A DNA stretch of 64,000 nt from contig NZ_JADNOP010000011.1 of the NCBI RefSeq assembly GCF_015557635.1, positions 62,001-126,000 of the forward strand, written 5' to 3'. A model generated the notes under the pieces. It saw only the letters and a list, made by a program, of their open reading frames with translations. It did not search any database and was not told where the DNA came from. The stretch's first letter is position 1. Each line of letters starts with the position of its first letter. Shown in pieces: positions 1 to 8,992 of this stretch. A program made the position numbers and the translations under genes. Origin of the DNA: Fusicatenibacter saccharivorans (lineage in GTDB: Bacteria; Bacillota; Clostridia; Lachnospirales; Lachnospiraceae).

Positions 1-13
1 TGCTCTCATCGTC

Positions 14-1735
14 TTATTGTCCCTCTCTTTTTACTGTCTGCAGACAGAAATTCCGCATCATGCCGTACATCGGCGGCGATGAAATTCGGATTCCGGCAGT
101 GACTTCCTGCGGTTTTCTGATTTCGCATGTCACTTTGTAGCCGGTCCATGCATGTTCTGTCGGATGAATCACAGTCTCTTCTTTTCCCTCTTCCGTATTG
201 AGGAACAGCCGCACATCCACATTTGTTGTATCGGTTCCCTGAAAGGCAACAGATAATGTATACGTTCCTGCCTCCTGTACCTTTACCGTCTGGCAGATCG
301 AAAACGTAAAGTTTTTCGGTGCTTCTACGCGTACCGCATTCACCGGCGGAGCTGGGAACGGATCGACAAACTCCGGAAACAGCTGTACTGCAACGGCATC
401 CTCGGATTTTTCTACGTTCCAGCGCGCCAGGCCGTCTTCCCAGCCGACATCGAGCAACAGATTCTCCGCCTCCGGCAGCTCTTCCACCACGCAGATCTTC
501 GCATGTGCAGCAAACGGAACACCTTCCACATTTCCTGTCACATCATATTCGCCTGTCACGCGTGTGTCCGGCACTTCGTTCCAGTTTACCCGCCGCTGCT
601 CCACCATTCCGTCATACAGCAAAACCGGGAGCATCTCCGGCAGACCGCATGCTTCGTCTTTTACTACAGTCATTGGCTCCGGCTCGTAAATCTTGGCCGG
701 TTTTTCCGGACAGGCATCATTCCGTGTAAACAGGAAAGAACGAATGCCCTCCATGATGGTTCCCTTCTCCTCCAGCAGACCCATATTTTCCGACCAGCCG
801 CCCTCACCGTCTTTCGGAACACAGATCGGTTCCCAGTAATAGATACCCTGCCCCATTTCATCCGGCAGCGAAGCAACGATATTGGCAACCAGATCCAGCA
901 CCTGCTTCTGTCCGGCAGGCGTCGCCGGAAATCCTGCGATTTTTTCCTGCTGTTCATCGATAAACCCATGCGCACTCTTTCTCCATGCATGCGCCGTCTC
1001 AACGACCATAATCGGCTTTTTGTAATCCTGGATCAGCTTCGTCATTGTCTCTTTCAGATCCGTGAAAGTGCCGTGCCAGAATGGATAATAGGAAAGTCCG
1101 ATCAGGTCAAAATCCTCGAGTCCTGCCTCAAAGGAACAGTCAAACCACTCTTTCAGATAGAAATACCGTCCGCCCTGGTCGAGATGGATCATAACCTGCA
1201 TCTCATCTTTTCCGGCTGCAGCCCGCGCACCGCGGATTCCGGCATTTACAAGCTGTACCATTTTTGTATAATCCGGCAGCTCTCCGTCCGGAAACAGAAG
1301 GCCGCTTCGGATCTCATTTCCGATCTGAACAATATCCGGCAGAACGTCCTCCTCTTTTAATGCCGTCAGCGTATCTCTTGTATAAGAAAAAACAGCCTCT
1401 TTTAATTCTTTAAAGCTTAAGTTTTCCCAATCTTTCGGCTTTCTCTGCTGACCGGGATCCGCCCAGAAATCAGAATAATGGAAATCCAGCATAAAGCTCA
1501 TGCCATGTGCCCGGATCCGTTTTGCCATCGCCAGTGTATGCGCATAGCTGCAGTATCCACCGGACTCCCTGACATGCTCCGGCGCATTCCAAATACGGAG
1601 CCGTACGGAATTTACCCCGTATTTCTGAACGAGATCCAGCGGATCCATAACAGTTCCGTCAAAGTCCTTCACCTGTACTCCGGCATCTTCCAGCTCCGGT
1701 ATAAAAGATAGATCCATTCCCTTCTGAAATTCCAT
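14..1735 (-). CDS. GH53 endo-beta-1,4-galactanase, no signal peptide
   Basis: The product (573 aa) should cut beta-1,4-galactan or arabinogalactan type I by a retaining mechanism. Residues 5-335 form the GH53 barrel. The acid/base Glu is E141 in QIGNE and the nucleophile is E246 in VVETA. Residues about 355-418 resemble a bacterial Ig-like (Big_4) module, and 424-568 a carbohydrate-binding-like beta sandwich. The start has GGAGGA 8 nt upstream. The N-terminus MEFQKGMDLS has no signal peptide, so the enzyme probably acts in the cytoplasm on imported galacto-oligosaccharides, which is unusual because many GH53 enzymes are secreted. It follows the LacI gene by 21 bp and is the last gene of the transport operon visible here. 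Family assignment is firm; location is inference. Confidence 0.93.
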   Translation of the reverse strand: MEFQKGMDLSFIPELEDAGVQVKDFDGTVMDPLDLVQKYGVNSVRLRIWNAPEHVRESGGYCSYAHTLAMAKRIRAHGMSFMLDFHYSDFWADPGQQRKPKDWENLSFKELKEAVFSYTRDTLTALKEEDVLPDIVQIGNEIRSGLLFPDGELPDYTKMVQLVNAGIRGARAAAGKDEMQVMIHLDQGGRYFYLKEWFDCSFEAGLEDFDLIGLSYYPFWHGTFTDLKETMTKLIQDYKKPIMVVETAHAWRKSAHGFIDEQQEKIAGFPATPAGQKQVLDLVANIVASLPDEMGQGIYYWEPICVPKDGEGGWSENMGLLEEKGTIMEGIRSFLFTRNDACPEKPAKIYEPEPMTVVKDEACGLPEMLPVLLYDGMVEQRRVNWNEVPDTRVTGEYDVTGNVEGVPFAAHAKICVVEELPEAENLLLDVGWEDGLARWNVEKSEDAVAVQLFPEFVDPFPAPPVNAVRVEAPKNFTFSICQTVKVQEAGTYTLSVAFQGTDTTNVDVRLFLNTEEGKEETVIHPTEHAWTGYKVTCEIRKPQEVTAGIRISSPPMYGMMRNFCLQTVKREGQ

Positions 1736-1756
1736 TGTTCTGTCCTCCCTGCTACG

Positions 1757-2731
1757 TTAGTTTGTCGATTTTCGGAATAAAATGTCGTAATCCAGCATCG
1801 TCTTCTTCTCATAATTTTCCCCTCGGAGCCGCTGGATCAGCTGACGCACGGCTGTGCCTCCCATCTGGGATGCTGCCACACTGACTGCTGTAACTGCAGG
1901 GGAATAGCAGTCCAGATTGGTGCTGTTGTAGAGCGAAGCAATCGCGACGTCCTTGGGAATTCGATAGCCTTCCGCCTGGAGCCGGGACATCACCATCGTA
2001 CAAATCTCGTCGTCGCCACAGATGATGCATTCCACTTTTTTGGATATAATATTTTCAATGATCGCATCCAGAAACTCCATACGGATCGAACCATTGTAGA
2101 AAAGCTGATCCTTCTCGGAAATTCCATTTTTAATCAGCGCCCGGCAGAAACCTTCGTGACGCTTGCGGTCTACGTTATAGCTCATATCCTTGACAAGAAA
2201 CGCAAATCTGCGGAATCCCTTTCCGATCAGCAGCGTTGTCATTTTCTCTGCCGCACCCTCATTGTCGGTATCCACCTGGATAATGTTGTCATACCGGCAT
2301 GTTCCCGTCAGTGCTGTCGGGAAATTTGCCTGACTTAAATACTGCAGCGCACGGTCATCCTCAAGCGCACGTGTCAGGAGCATACCATCCACCCGGTTCG
2401 ACTCCACCAGCGACTGCAGCTCTGAAATATCATGCGCGTTGCTCGTCGTAATCAGCACATTGTACCCGAGCATCGATGCCGATTCGCAGACGCCGAGCAG
2501 ACAGTTCTGGAAATAAACACCGCTTCCATAATAAACGTCTGAAGGCAGTACCACGCCGATGTTGTGCGTCACCGTTCGGGTCCGCGCCATCTCCTCCCGC
2601 TCTTCTCCCCGTTTTGCCACCTCGAGAATCCGGTTTCTGGTCTTCTCTCCGATTCTGCCCTTACCGGACAGTGCACGGGAAACGGTACTTTTTGATACCC
2701 CTATCTCTTTTGCAATTTCCTCCAGTGTCAT
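1757..2731 (-). CDS. LacI-family transcriptional regulator of the galactan operon
   Basis: This 324-aa protein has the LacI architecture. An N-terminal helix-turn-helix (about residues 1-45, with the typical IGVSKSTVSRAL recognition region) is followed by a periplasmic-binding-protein-like sensor domain (about 60-320). It lies between the solute-binding protein and the GH53 gene, all on one strand, so it probably represses or tunes this operon in response to a galactan-derived sugar. The ribosome-binding site is weak (AGGG). Candidate operators are the TGCGCAAC/GTTGCGCA inverted repeats upstream of the first permease, but nothing in the sequence proves that this protein binds them. Confidence 0.93.
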   Translation of the reverse strand: MTLEEIAKEIGVSKSTVSRALSGKGRIGEKTRNRILEVAKRGEEREEMARTRTVTHNIGVVLPSDVYYGSGVYFQNCLLGVCESASMLGYNVLITTSNAHDISELQSLVESNRVDGMLLTRALEDDRALQYLSQANFPTALTGTCRYDNIIQVDTDNEGAAEKMTTLLIGKGFRRFAFLVKDMSYNVDRKRHEGFCRALIKNGISEKDQLFYNGSIRMEFLDAIIENIISKKVECIICGDDEICTMVMSRLQAEGYRIPKDVAIASLYNSTNLDCYSPAVTAVSVAASQMGGTAVRQLIQRLRGENYEKKTMLDYDILFRKSTN

Positions 2732-2850
2732 AAAAATACCCTGTCACTTTCTGTTAAATTTGAAAAATTCCTATATTTTTATATTTAATACGAATGCTGT
2801 TAGAAATCAAGTCATCCCTCAAAGCTTTTTGAACCATCACTTGATCTCTA

Positions 2851-2905
2851 AAAGAAGGAACGGCCGCGCCGGAGCTTCTGGCAGACCAGCGCGTCCATTC
2901 CCTGT
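2851..2905 (-). terminator. Stem-loop terminator or attenuator after the solute-binding protein gene
   Basis: On the minus strand, arms GGAAT/GTTCC and GCGCTGG/CCGGCGC form a strong interrupted stem followed by TTCTTTT. It sits between the binding-protein gene and lacI. It could end most transcripts after the lipoprotein, giving more binding protein than regulator and hydrolase. Confidence 0.7.
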
Positions 2906-2919
2906 TTTATTTTACTGTT

Positions 2920-4503
2920 TTATTTTTCTTCTTTCTCCGCTACATACTCTGCTGCCTGACGGTTCATCTCATCCAGAATATCCTGGATTCCGGCGCTGTC
3001 CATAGCTGCGTTCATGGCATCGATGGAAGCGTCCACATCGTCAACGAGACCGTTGATCAGCGGGTTATAATAATTGTCGATGGCTGCCTCTACTGCTGCA
3101 AACTGTGTACTTACATTGCTGGAATCAAAGTTAAATCCGTCGTAAACATGATCTTCTTTGATGTTGTTGTTGAAGGCATCTTTGATGCTTTCATACTTGT
3201 CGTCCAGAGCCGTTCTGTTCTCAAGATATTCCTCTCTCTGGATGGTGCAGTTGTTCCATCCCCAGTTGCAGTTACTTGCTACACCATAGCCGCTCTCATC
3301 AATAACTTTGTACTGATCATCACCGACTGCTTCCCAGTGCTTTCCTTCGATACCGAGCATAGCCAGATCGTAAACATCCGGGTTGGTGTAGAATTCATTT
3401 AATACCATCATGGCTCTCTCTTTGTTTTTACTGTTTGCGTTGATGGCAACACCGTTGTTGATGTAAGAGTTTACTTTTTTCGACAGGTTTTTGTTCGGGT
3501 CTACCATCGTTACATTCCAATCCGGATGTTCCTCATTTGCCTGTTTTCCGTAGGTAAGACAGGTTCCGAGATTCCAGCTCATGCTTGCTGTTCTTCCGGT
3601 CAGAAGTCCGGTCTGTCTCTCATCGCTGCTGTTTAATACGTCGCTGGACCATGCTCCGGCGTCTACCAGGTCTTTCATCTCCTGGCAGTACTCACGGAAC
3701 GCATCCCATTCACCGATGTACTGGAATTCAAGATCTTTCGGATCCTGGGTATGATACAGAATCAGCTCGCCGCCCTTCGGTGCTCCGCCCGTTGTGGAAT
3801 AGCCCTGGGACTGGAAGAATGGATACCACGGTCCGCCCTGACTTGCATAGATACCGTCTGCTGCACATGCTTTGTAGAACTTCATCAGGTCATCCCAGGA
3901 TGTAATATCATCCATACCGTATTTTTCCATCAGGTCACCGCGCACTGCCAGAACTTCCTGACCAAACTCGTTGGCATAGCTCGGAACCATGTAGATTTGT
4001 CCGTCAATCTTTGCCTGCTCCCATGCCATTTCCGGAACAACCTCCCAGATATCCGGTGCATACGTTTTGATAAAGTCCTCAGAAAGCGGTGCAAATCCGC
4101 CGAGGGAAACGGTCTGCTCGTAATGGCACCAGCTCGATGCGGTAAAGATCAGGTCAAAATCTTCCTGTGAGGAGAACAGCAGGGAATATTTCGTGTCATG
4201 CTCGCCCCAGGAAAGGAATTCTACGTTCAGAGAGCAGTTCAGCTTCTCTTCCAGAATCTCATTGATTTTGGCGTAAACCTCATCAAAATCCGGGGTACGG
4301 TCGCCGATCAGATACATCGTCAGATCGACATGCTCCGAAGTGTCTGCACTCAGGTTGTCTCCCGATGTGCCGGAAGCTGCGGAGCTGCTTTTGCTGTCGC
4401 CCGTGCTTCCCTTTCCGTTGCCGGAACCGCATCCTGCCAGCATACCGGCTGCCATTGCGGATGCAAGTAATACAGATACCAGTTTTTTTGTGCTCTTTTT
4501 CAT
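2920..4503 (-). CDS. Sugar ABC transporter solute-binding lipoprotein (DUF3502 type)
   Basis: A 527-aa extracellular binding protein for carbohydrate import. Residues 1-24 are a lipoprotein signal peptide with lipobox LAGC and lipidated Cys25, followed by a Ser/Gly-rich linker. The body is a family 1 solute-binding fold, and the C-terminal 150 residues resemble DUF3502, seen in LplA-like proteins that pair with LplB/LplC permeases. It comes third in the operon, 210 bp after the second permease, with a dispersed repeat in the gap and a stem-loop after its stop. Substrate is inferred as galacto-oligosaccharide from the GH53 neighbour. No ATPase gene is present, so a shared MsmK-like ATPase encoded elsewhere is likely. 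Confidence 0.93.
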   Translation of the reverse strand: MKKSTKKLVSVLLASAMAAGMLAGCGSGNGKGSTGDSKSSSAASGTSGDNLSADTSEHVDLTMYLIGDRTPDFDEVYAKINEILEEKLNCSLNVEFLSWGEHDTKYSLLFSSQEDFDLIFTASSWCHYEQTVSLGGFAPLSEDFIKTYAPDIWEVVPEMAWEQAKIDGQIYMVPSYANEFGQEVLAVRGDLMEKYGMDDITSWDDLMKFYKACAADGIYASQGGPWYPFFQSQGYSTTGGAPKGGELILYHTQDPKDLEFQYIGEWDAFREYCQEMKDLVDAGAWSSDVLNSSDERQTGLLTGRTASMSWNLGTCLTYGKQANEEHPDWNVTMVDPNKNLSKKVNSYINNGVAINANSKNKERAMMVLNEFYTNPDVYDLAMLGIEGKHWEAVGDDQYKVIDESGYGVASNCNWGWNNCTIQREEYLENRTALDDKYESIKDAFNNNIKEDHVYDGFNFDSSNVSTQFAAVEAAIDNYYNPLINGLVDDVDASIDAMNAAMDSAGIQDILDEMNRQAAEYVAEKEEK

Positions 4504-4537
4504 AAAGAACCTCCTTCATAAATATAATGTGTAATTC

Positions 4538-4698
4538 AAGCGGATATTCGCAATCCGCTTTGCTACTTGCTCATAACCGAATAACTGCTCCGCAGTTTAT
4601 CAGAAGGAGCTTGCACTCCTCCTGATACAAGCAAGTCCCCACCCGCCTGCTTATTGCTTTTCGCAATGGAAACAGGGGACTTACTTGATTCAGTTAAA
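4538..4698. repeat. Dispersed palindromic repeat, copy 1
   Basis: Compound palindromic element between the second permease and the binding protein. It contains AAGCGGAT/ATCCGCTT arms (4538-4560), a CTGCGGAGCAG-like hairpin, a GGAG-TGCAAGCTCC hairpin, and long arms AAGTAAGTCCCC/GGGGACTTGCTT, ending near TTAACTGAATCAAG. Related copies lie at 49944-50032 and 52464-52509. It codes for nothing recognisable. It is probably a transcribed hairpin cluster inside the operon. Confidence 0.75.
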
Positions 4699-4713
4699 TT
4701 AACATGATTTGTA

Positions 4714-5634
4714 TCAGCCTTTGACTGCTCCGATTGTGATACCCTGTACAAAGTATTTCTGTACCAGCGGATATGCCAGAACGATCGGGCCGGTTACTAC
4801 AATGGTAAGTGCCATTTTCAGGGACTGGGTCGGCAATGAGATTGCGCTGACGGCAGAGCCTGCGGCGTTGTTTGCAAGAAGCTTTTTATATGCCTCAATA
4901 TCATTAACCTGCTGATACAGGAAATACTGCAGCGGATACTTGTTCGTGTCTTTGATATACAGCATCGCATTGTACCAGTCATTCCAATAAGCCAGTGCAA
5001 TGAAGAGGCCCACGGTAGCAAGTGCCGGTTTGATCAGCGGCATTACAATCCGGAACAGAATACGGAACTCGCCGCAGCCATCAATCTTGGCCGCTTCAAT
5101 CAGAGAATCCGGAAGTCCCACGATGTAACTCTTCATGATCAGAAGGTTGTATACGCTGAACAGCAGCGGAAGGAGCAGTGCAAGGTAGCTGTCCCGCAGA
5201 TTCAGGGTCTGTGTCATCAGTACGTAGTACGGAACAAGACCGCCGGAAAACAAAGTGGTAAAGTAGAAGAAAAACGAAAACTGATTTCTCCACTCAAACT
5301 CCTTACGTGACAGTACATAAGCTGTCATAGTCTGCAGCAGCAGACCAAGTACCGTTCCGACGATGGTCAGACCGATGGTCGTGCCGTATGCGCGGAAGAC
5401 AACCATAGGATCTTTAAATACGGTTTTGTATGCCTCCAGGCTGAAATCCTGCGGCAGAAGGCTGAAACCGTTCTGGATAATGGCCGATTCCGAAGAAAAC
5501 GAGCCGGATACGATCATGATGAAAGGAACGAGGCAGACCAGCGCGATGATTCCGCAGAATCCGTACGCGATGATATCAAGTGCAACCGCATCTTTTCCTC
5601 TTTTGATTTTACTTGTATGACTGGAAGATCCCAC
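4714..5634 (-). CDS. Sugar ABC transporter permease, LplC/YtcP type
   Basis: A 306-aa integral membrane subunit of the galactan importer. Six hydrophobic segments are visible, and the cytoplasmic EAA loop reads IEAAKIDGCGEF, the contact site for the ATPase. The C-terminus ends in FVQGITIGAVKG, a typical LplC ending that recurs almost unchanged in the second importer of this window (FVKGITLGGVKG). The gene starts 12 bp after the first permease and is surely co-transcribed with it. Confidence 0.94.
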   Translation of the reverse strand: MGSSSHTSKIKRGKDAVALDIIAYGFCGIIALVCLVPFIMIVSGSFSSESAIIQNGFSLLPQDFSLEAYKTVFKDPMVVFRAYGTTIGLTIVGTVLGLLLQTMTAYVLSRKEFEWRNQFSFFFYFTTLFSGGLVPYYVLMTQTLNLRDSYLALLLPLLFSVYNLLIMKSYIVGLPDSLIEAAKIDGCGEFRILFRIVMPLIKPALATVGLFIALAYWNDWYNAMLYIKDTNKYPLQYFLYQQVNDIEAYKKLLANNAAGSAVSAISLPTQSLKMALTIVVTGPIVLAYPLVQKYFVQGITIGAVKG

Positions 5635-5646
5635 TTTTCATCCCTC

Positions 5647-6576
5647 CTAGAATAAGGTGTAGTCTTTATCATAAAGACCAACCAGTTTGTTTACGATTAC
5701 GACAGTGATAAAGCACAGTACCGACTGATACAGACCAACAGCTGCGGACATTCCGAAGTCGTTGCTGCTGATTAAGGCACGGAACGTCAGGGTATCAATT
5801 ACATCGGTGTAGTTGTACAGAAGACCGTTACTTCCAACCAGGTTGTAGAACATATCAAAGTTTCCTTTGAAGATGCCTCCGACGGATAGCAGAAGCAGGA
5901 TGATTGTGGTCGGCATGATCATCGGGATTGTTACTTTGAAAATTCGCTGGAACACGTTTGCTCCGTCGATGCGGGCTGCTTCATAAATCGAAGTGTCAAT
6001 TCCCATAATCGCTGCCAGGTACATAACAGAACCGTATCCGATTCCCTTCCATACATTAAAGAAGACAAGGATAAACGGCCATGCCTTTGGTGTCGTGTAA
6101 AACTTGATTGGTGTTCCACCGAAGGTTTCAATCAGTCGGTTTAGAAAACCGTAGTCGGAACTGAAAATATTGAATGCCATAACTCCTACGATAACCCAGG
6201 AAATGAAATACGGCAGAAACATCAGCGACTGTGTGATCTTACGGTAATGTTTGTTGCGGATCTCGGTCAGAAGCACGGCAACGGCAATCTGCATCGTCGT
6301 GTTGATCGCAATAAATGCCAGATTATACAGCACGGTATTTCTGGTAACGAGTCCGGCCTGTCCTGATTTAAAGAAGAACTTGAAGTTATCAAATCCGTTC
6401 CACGGGCTTCCCCAGATACCTCCTGCGTAGGAGTATTTTTTGAATGCCATTACAATTCCTGTCATCGGGTAGTAGGAAAAAATCAGGGTATAAATTACTG
6501 CCGGTGCAAGCATCAGAAGAAATACCCGGTACTTGTAGAGCTTTTTGCAAAACCCTTTCCAACCATTCTTTTTCAT
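5647..6576 (-). CDS. Sugar ABC transporter permease, LplB type
   Basis: A 309-aa integral membrane permease and the first gene of the galactan operon. The EAA loop is YEAARIDGANVFQRI at about residues 200-214, and six membrane segments are predicted by eye. It forms the heterodimeric channel with the next gene. A recognisable sigma-A promoter lies about 70 bp upstream (6645-6673), and the preceding 390-bp gap carries several TTGCGCAA-like elements that could be regulator sites. Confidence 0.94.
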   Translation of the reverse strand: MKKNGWKGFCKKLYKYRVFLLMLAPAVIYTLIFSYYPMTGIVMAFKKYSYAGGIWGSPWNGFDNFKFFFKSGQAGLVTRNTVLYNLAFIAINTTMQIAVAVLLTEIRNKHYRKITQSLMFLPYFISWVIVGVMAFNIFSSDYGFLNRLIETFGGTPIKFYTTPKAWPFILVFFNVWKGIGYGSVMYLAAIMGIDTSIYEAARIDGANVFQRIFKVTIPMIMPTTIILLLLSVGGIFKGNFDMFYNLVGSNGLLYNYTDVIDTLTFRALISSNDFGMSAAVGLYQSVLCFITVVIVNKLVGLYDKDYTLF

Positions 6577-6594
6577 CTTCTCATTCCCTTTCTT

Positions 6595-6768
6595 GTTTGC
6601 GCAACTTTTTTGTTGCTCAACTCTTTATTTTTCTTTGTGCCATTATCATATCATTTCGGCATATTGTTTACAATTCGCAGTTTTTATAAGATATTTCTTG
6701 TCGAAATATACTGTTTTACTATTTTTTGTGCAAAATGCGCAACTTTAGCGTTTTACCTTGTTGCGCAT
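6595..6768 (-). promoter_or_regulatory. Cluster of TGCGCAAC half-site repeats upstream of the galactan operon
   Basis: GTTTGCGCAAC (6595-6605) and GTTGCTCAAC (6612-6621) lie between the promoter and the first gene. A widely spaced inverted pair, ATGCGCAAC (6735-6743) and GTTGCGCAT (6760-6768), lies upstream of the promoter. The central CG with flanking TTG/CAA resembles LacI-family operators. Assignment to the LacI protein of this operon is inference. Confidence 0.45.
6645..6673 (-). promoter_or_regulatory. Sigma-A promoter of the galactan operon
   Basis: On the minus strand -35 is TTGTAA (6668-6673), the spacer is exactly 17 bp and -10 is TATGAT (6645-6650). It is the best match in the gap and lies about 70 bp from the first start codon. 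Confidence 0.7.
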
Positions 6769-6895
6769 TGATTTTTCCATTACCGTTTGCGATTTTCACG
6801 TTCTCTTTTGATATTCCGTATTTTTTCTTGTGTATTCTGCCAAATATTCTGCAAAATAACTTCCTCAATTCCGAAAATCCCGTTGTAAGAAAAGA

Positions 6896-6935
6896 AAAAG
6901 TGCGCAACGTTTCGCATTTTCGTTGCGCACTTTCT
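6896..6935 (-). terminator. Rho-independent terminator of dapA-dapB
   Basis: Perfect arms AAAGTGCGCAACG/CGTTGCGCACTTT close a short loop just past the dapB stop, with TTTTTC on the minus strand after the stem. The arms use the same GCGCAAC word as the putative operators nearby. Confidence 0.85.
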
Positions 6936-6966
6936 GGTTTCTATTCACTTTTTCCCTGTTTCTGCC

Positions 6967-7728
6967 TTATTTCGCAGCAATGACATCCTGCATGTCATAC
7001 ATGCCAGCCGGTTTTCCAGCCAGGAATTTTGCAGCCTCTACAGCTCCTTTTCCGAAAACTCCTTTGGAATATGCCCTGTGGGAAAGGATAACAACCTCGT
7101 CCGGTCCTGCGAAGATGACGTCGTGATCTCCGACGATCGTGCCGCCGCGTACGGCAGAGATTCCGATTTCCTTCGGATCACGCTGCTCGTGGCGCTGGCT
7201 TCTGTCATAAACATAGTGGTACTGGTTGTCCATTGCCTCATTCAGGCTGTCAGCCAGGGCGATGGCGGTTCCGCTTGGAGCGTCGCATTTCAGTTTGTGG
7301 TGTTTCTCCACGATCTCCATATCAAAGCCTGCTTCGGCAAGCACTTTTGCAGCTGCCTGTACCAGTTTCATCAGCGTATTCACACCAAGGGACATATTTG
7401 CAGAGCGGAGAACCGGGATTTCTTTGCTGGTCTCCTGCACTTTTTTGAGCTGATCCTCGGTGAGGCCTGTGGTGCAGAGGACGAGTGGAAGTTTTTTCTC
7501 CTTGCAGGCATCGAGCAGTGCGTCGGCTGCCTTGTAGGAAGAAAAGTCAACGACTACGTCTGCCGGAACATCGCATTCTGCCAGGCTTTTGAATACCGGA
7601 TAATCGTTCTGGCCGTTGTCGTTCATATCGATTCCGGCTATGATTTCTGCATTTGCATCTTCTTTTACCAGGCCGGTGATGACCTGTCCCATATGGCCGT
7701 TGCAGCCATGCATAATAATTTTAACCAT
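6967..7728 (-). CDS. dapB: 4-hydroxy-tetrahydrodipicolinate reductase
   Basis: A 253-aa cytoplasmic enzyme that reduces the DapA product with NAD(P)H in the diaminopimelate/lysine pathway, feeding peptidoglycan and, in spore formers, dipicolinate. The nucleotide-binding motif GCNGHMG is at residues 8-14. The catalytic signature HHKLKCDAPSGTA contains the catalytic His and Lys. Length is normal. It follows dapA by 35 bp and shares its lysine-riboswitch leader, so lysine should repress both genes. A strong terminator follows. Confidence 0.97.
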   Translation of the reverse strand: MVKIIMHGCNGHMGQVITGLVKEDANAEIIAGIDMNDNGQNDYPVFKSLAECDVPADVVVDFSSYKAADALLDACKEKKLPLVLCTTGLTEDQLKKVQETSKEIPVLRSANMSLGVNTLMKLVQAAAKVLAEAGFDMEIVEKHHKLKCDAPSGTAIALADSLNEAMDNQYHYVYDRSQRHEQRDPKEIGISAVRGGTIVGDHDVIFAGPDEVVILSHRAYSKGVFGKGAVEAAKFLAGKPAGMYDMQDVIAAK

Positions 7729-7763
7729 TGTCTTTTTCCTTCTTTACTTCGTGTATTCTTAAC

Positions 7764-8654
7764 TTAAGCCAGTTTGATTCCAAAATCTTTCATAGCCTTT
7801 GCCAGGCGCTCCTGGTTCTGCGGCTCCATCTCGGTCAGCGGCAGACGAAGCGGTCCAACCTCTTTGCCCATCAGGTTCAGCGCTGCTTTTACCGGAATCG
7901 GGTTTACTTCGCAGAACAGCGCATCGATGAGCGGCAGTGCTCTCAGCTGGATTTCTCTGGATCCGGCCACATCGCCGTCGAGGAATTTCTGTACCATGTC
8001 GTGGGTCTTGCGCGGTGCTACGTTGGAAAGAACGGAGATTACACCGCTTCCGCCAAGGGAAAGGATCGGCACAACCTGATCGTCGTTTCCGGAGTACAGA
8101 TCGATCTTTCCATCGGTCAGCTGCATAATTTTTGCGACCTGGGAAATGTTTCCGGAAGCCTCTTTGACTGCAACGATATTCTCAACGTTGTTGAACAGAT
8201 AGGCGATCGTTTCCGGTGCAATGTTTACGCCGGTTCTGCCCTGAATGTTGTAAAGGATGACCGGCACTTTGACGCTGTCTGCGATTGCGGTAAAGTGTGC
8301 AATCAGGCCCTTCTGTGTTGCTTTATTGTAATACGGAGAAACGAGAAGAAGTCCGTCCACGCCGTATTTTTCTGCTTCCTGAGACAGATAAATTGCTGTC
8401 TCCGTGCTGTTGGAGCCGGTTCCTGCAATTACCGGGATTCTGTGATTTACTTTTTCCACGGTATATTTGATGGCATCCAGATGCTCCTCATGGGACAGGG
8501 TCGAAGCCTCACCGGTGGTTCCGCAGATAACGATGGCGTCGGTTCCGCCGGCGATCTGCTCCTCAATCAGTTCTCCGAGTTTTTCGTAATTCACTTCCTG
8601 TGTTTCGGTCATCGGTGTGATAATTGCAACAGCTGCACCTTTAAAAATAGACAT
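7764..8654 (-). CDS. dapA: 4-hydroxy-tetrahydrodipicolinate synthase
   Basis: A 296-aa enzyme that condenses pyruvate with aspartate semialdehyde, the first committed step of lysine/diaminopimelate synthesis. Visible motifs are GTTGE (45-49), Tyr135 in YNIQGRTG, Arg140 of the same loop and the Schiff-base Lys164 in VAVKEASGN. These match the Tyr133/Arg138/Lys161 set of the E. coli enzyme. Ribosome-binding site AGGAGG precedes the ATG. The gene is first behind the L-box leader at 8743-8985 and is transcribed with dapB. Confidence 0.97.
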   Translation of the reverse strand: MSIFKGAAVAIITPMTETQEVNYEKLGELIEEQIAGGTDAIVICGTTGEASTLSHEEHLDAIKYTVEKVNHRIPVIAGTGSNSTETAIYLSQEAEKYGVDGLLLVSPYYNKATQKGLIAHFTAIADSVKVPVILYNIQGRTGVNIAPETIAYLFNNVENIVAVKEASGNISQVAKIMQLTDGKIDLYSGNDDQVVPILSLGGSGVISVLSNVAPRKTHDMVQKFLDGDVAGSREIQLRALPLIDALFCEVNPIPVKAALNLMGKEVGPLRLPLTEMEPQNQERLAKAMKDFGIKLA

Positions 8655-8742
8655 TCTCTTTTCCTCCTGTATGTTGTGTCAGATAAAACCATAAGAAATC
8701 AGTCGCCGGAGCTTATCTCTCACGGAAAATTTCACTTTCCGT

Positions 8743-8781
8743 TTAAAAAAGAGGCGCCTCATCCCCGATAAGATCGCCTCC
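8743..8781 (-). terminator. Riboswitch-controlled terminator before dapA
   Basis: On the minus strand GGAGGCG pairs with CGCCTC, and the inner CTTATC pairs with GATGAG, followed by TTTTTT. It directly follows the lysine aptamer, so lysine binding would favour this hairpin and stop transcription. Confidence 0.88.
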
Positions 8782-8804
8782 AAATTCACACATACGCAGT
8801 ATCT

Positions 8805-8985
8805 ATGATCAGATAGCTCTCCATCTCTCGATGACAGTCGCAGATTTTTTCAACCTGCGCCCAGGAGCATACCGGTTCAGCGCCGGATGTCCTTCGGCAT
8901 TCTTCCCTTTTCCTCTTCTTCTTTTGCTGCTGAGGCATCCGAAAAGGTACTCTTGAAGTAATGCGACCTCTATCCACTTCAGTTC
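8805..8985 (-). ncRNA. Lysine riboswitch (L box) of dapA-dapB
   Basis: The minus-strand RNA contains the L-box hallmarks in order: GATAGAGGTCGCA, ACTTCAAGAGTA, TGCCGAAGGACATCC, GACTGTCATCG and GGAGAGCTATC closing the P1 helix. The arrangement and core words match the Bacillus lysC L box. Outer P1 strands are at about 8971-8978 and 8811-8818. The element sits between a near-consensus promoter and an intrinsic terminator, so control is by transcription attenuation. The short open frames across this segment are fortuitous. Confidence 0.95.
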
Positions 8986-8992
8986 TGCTTTT

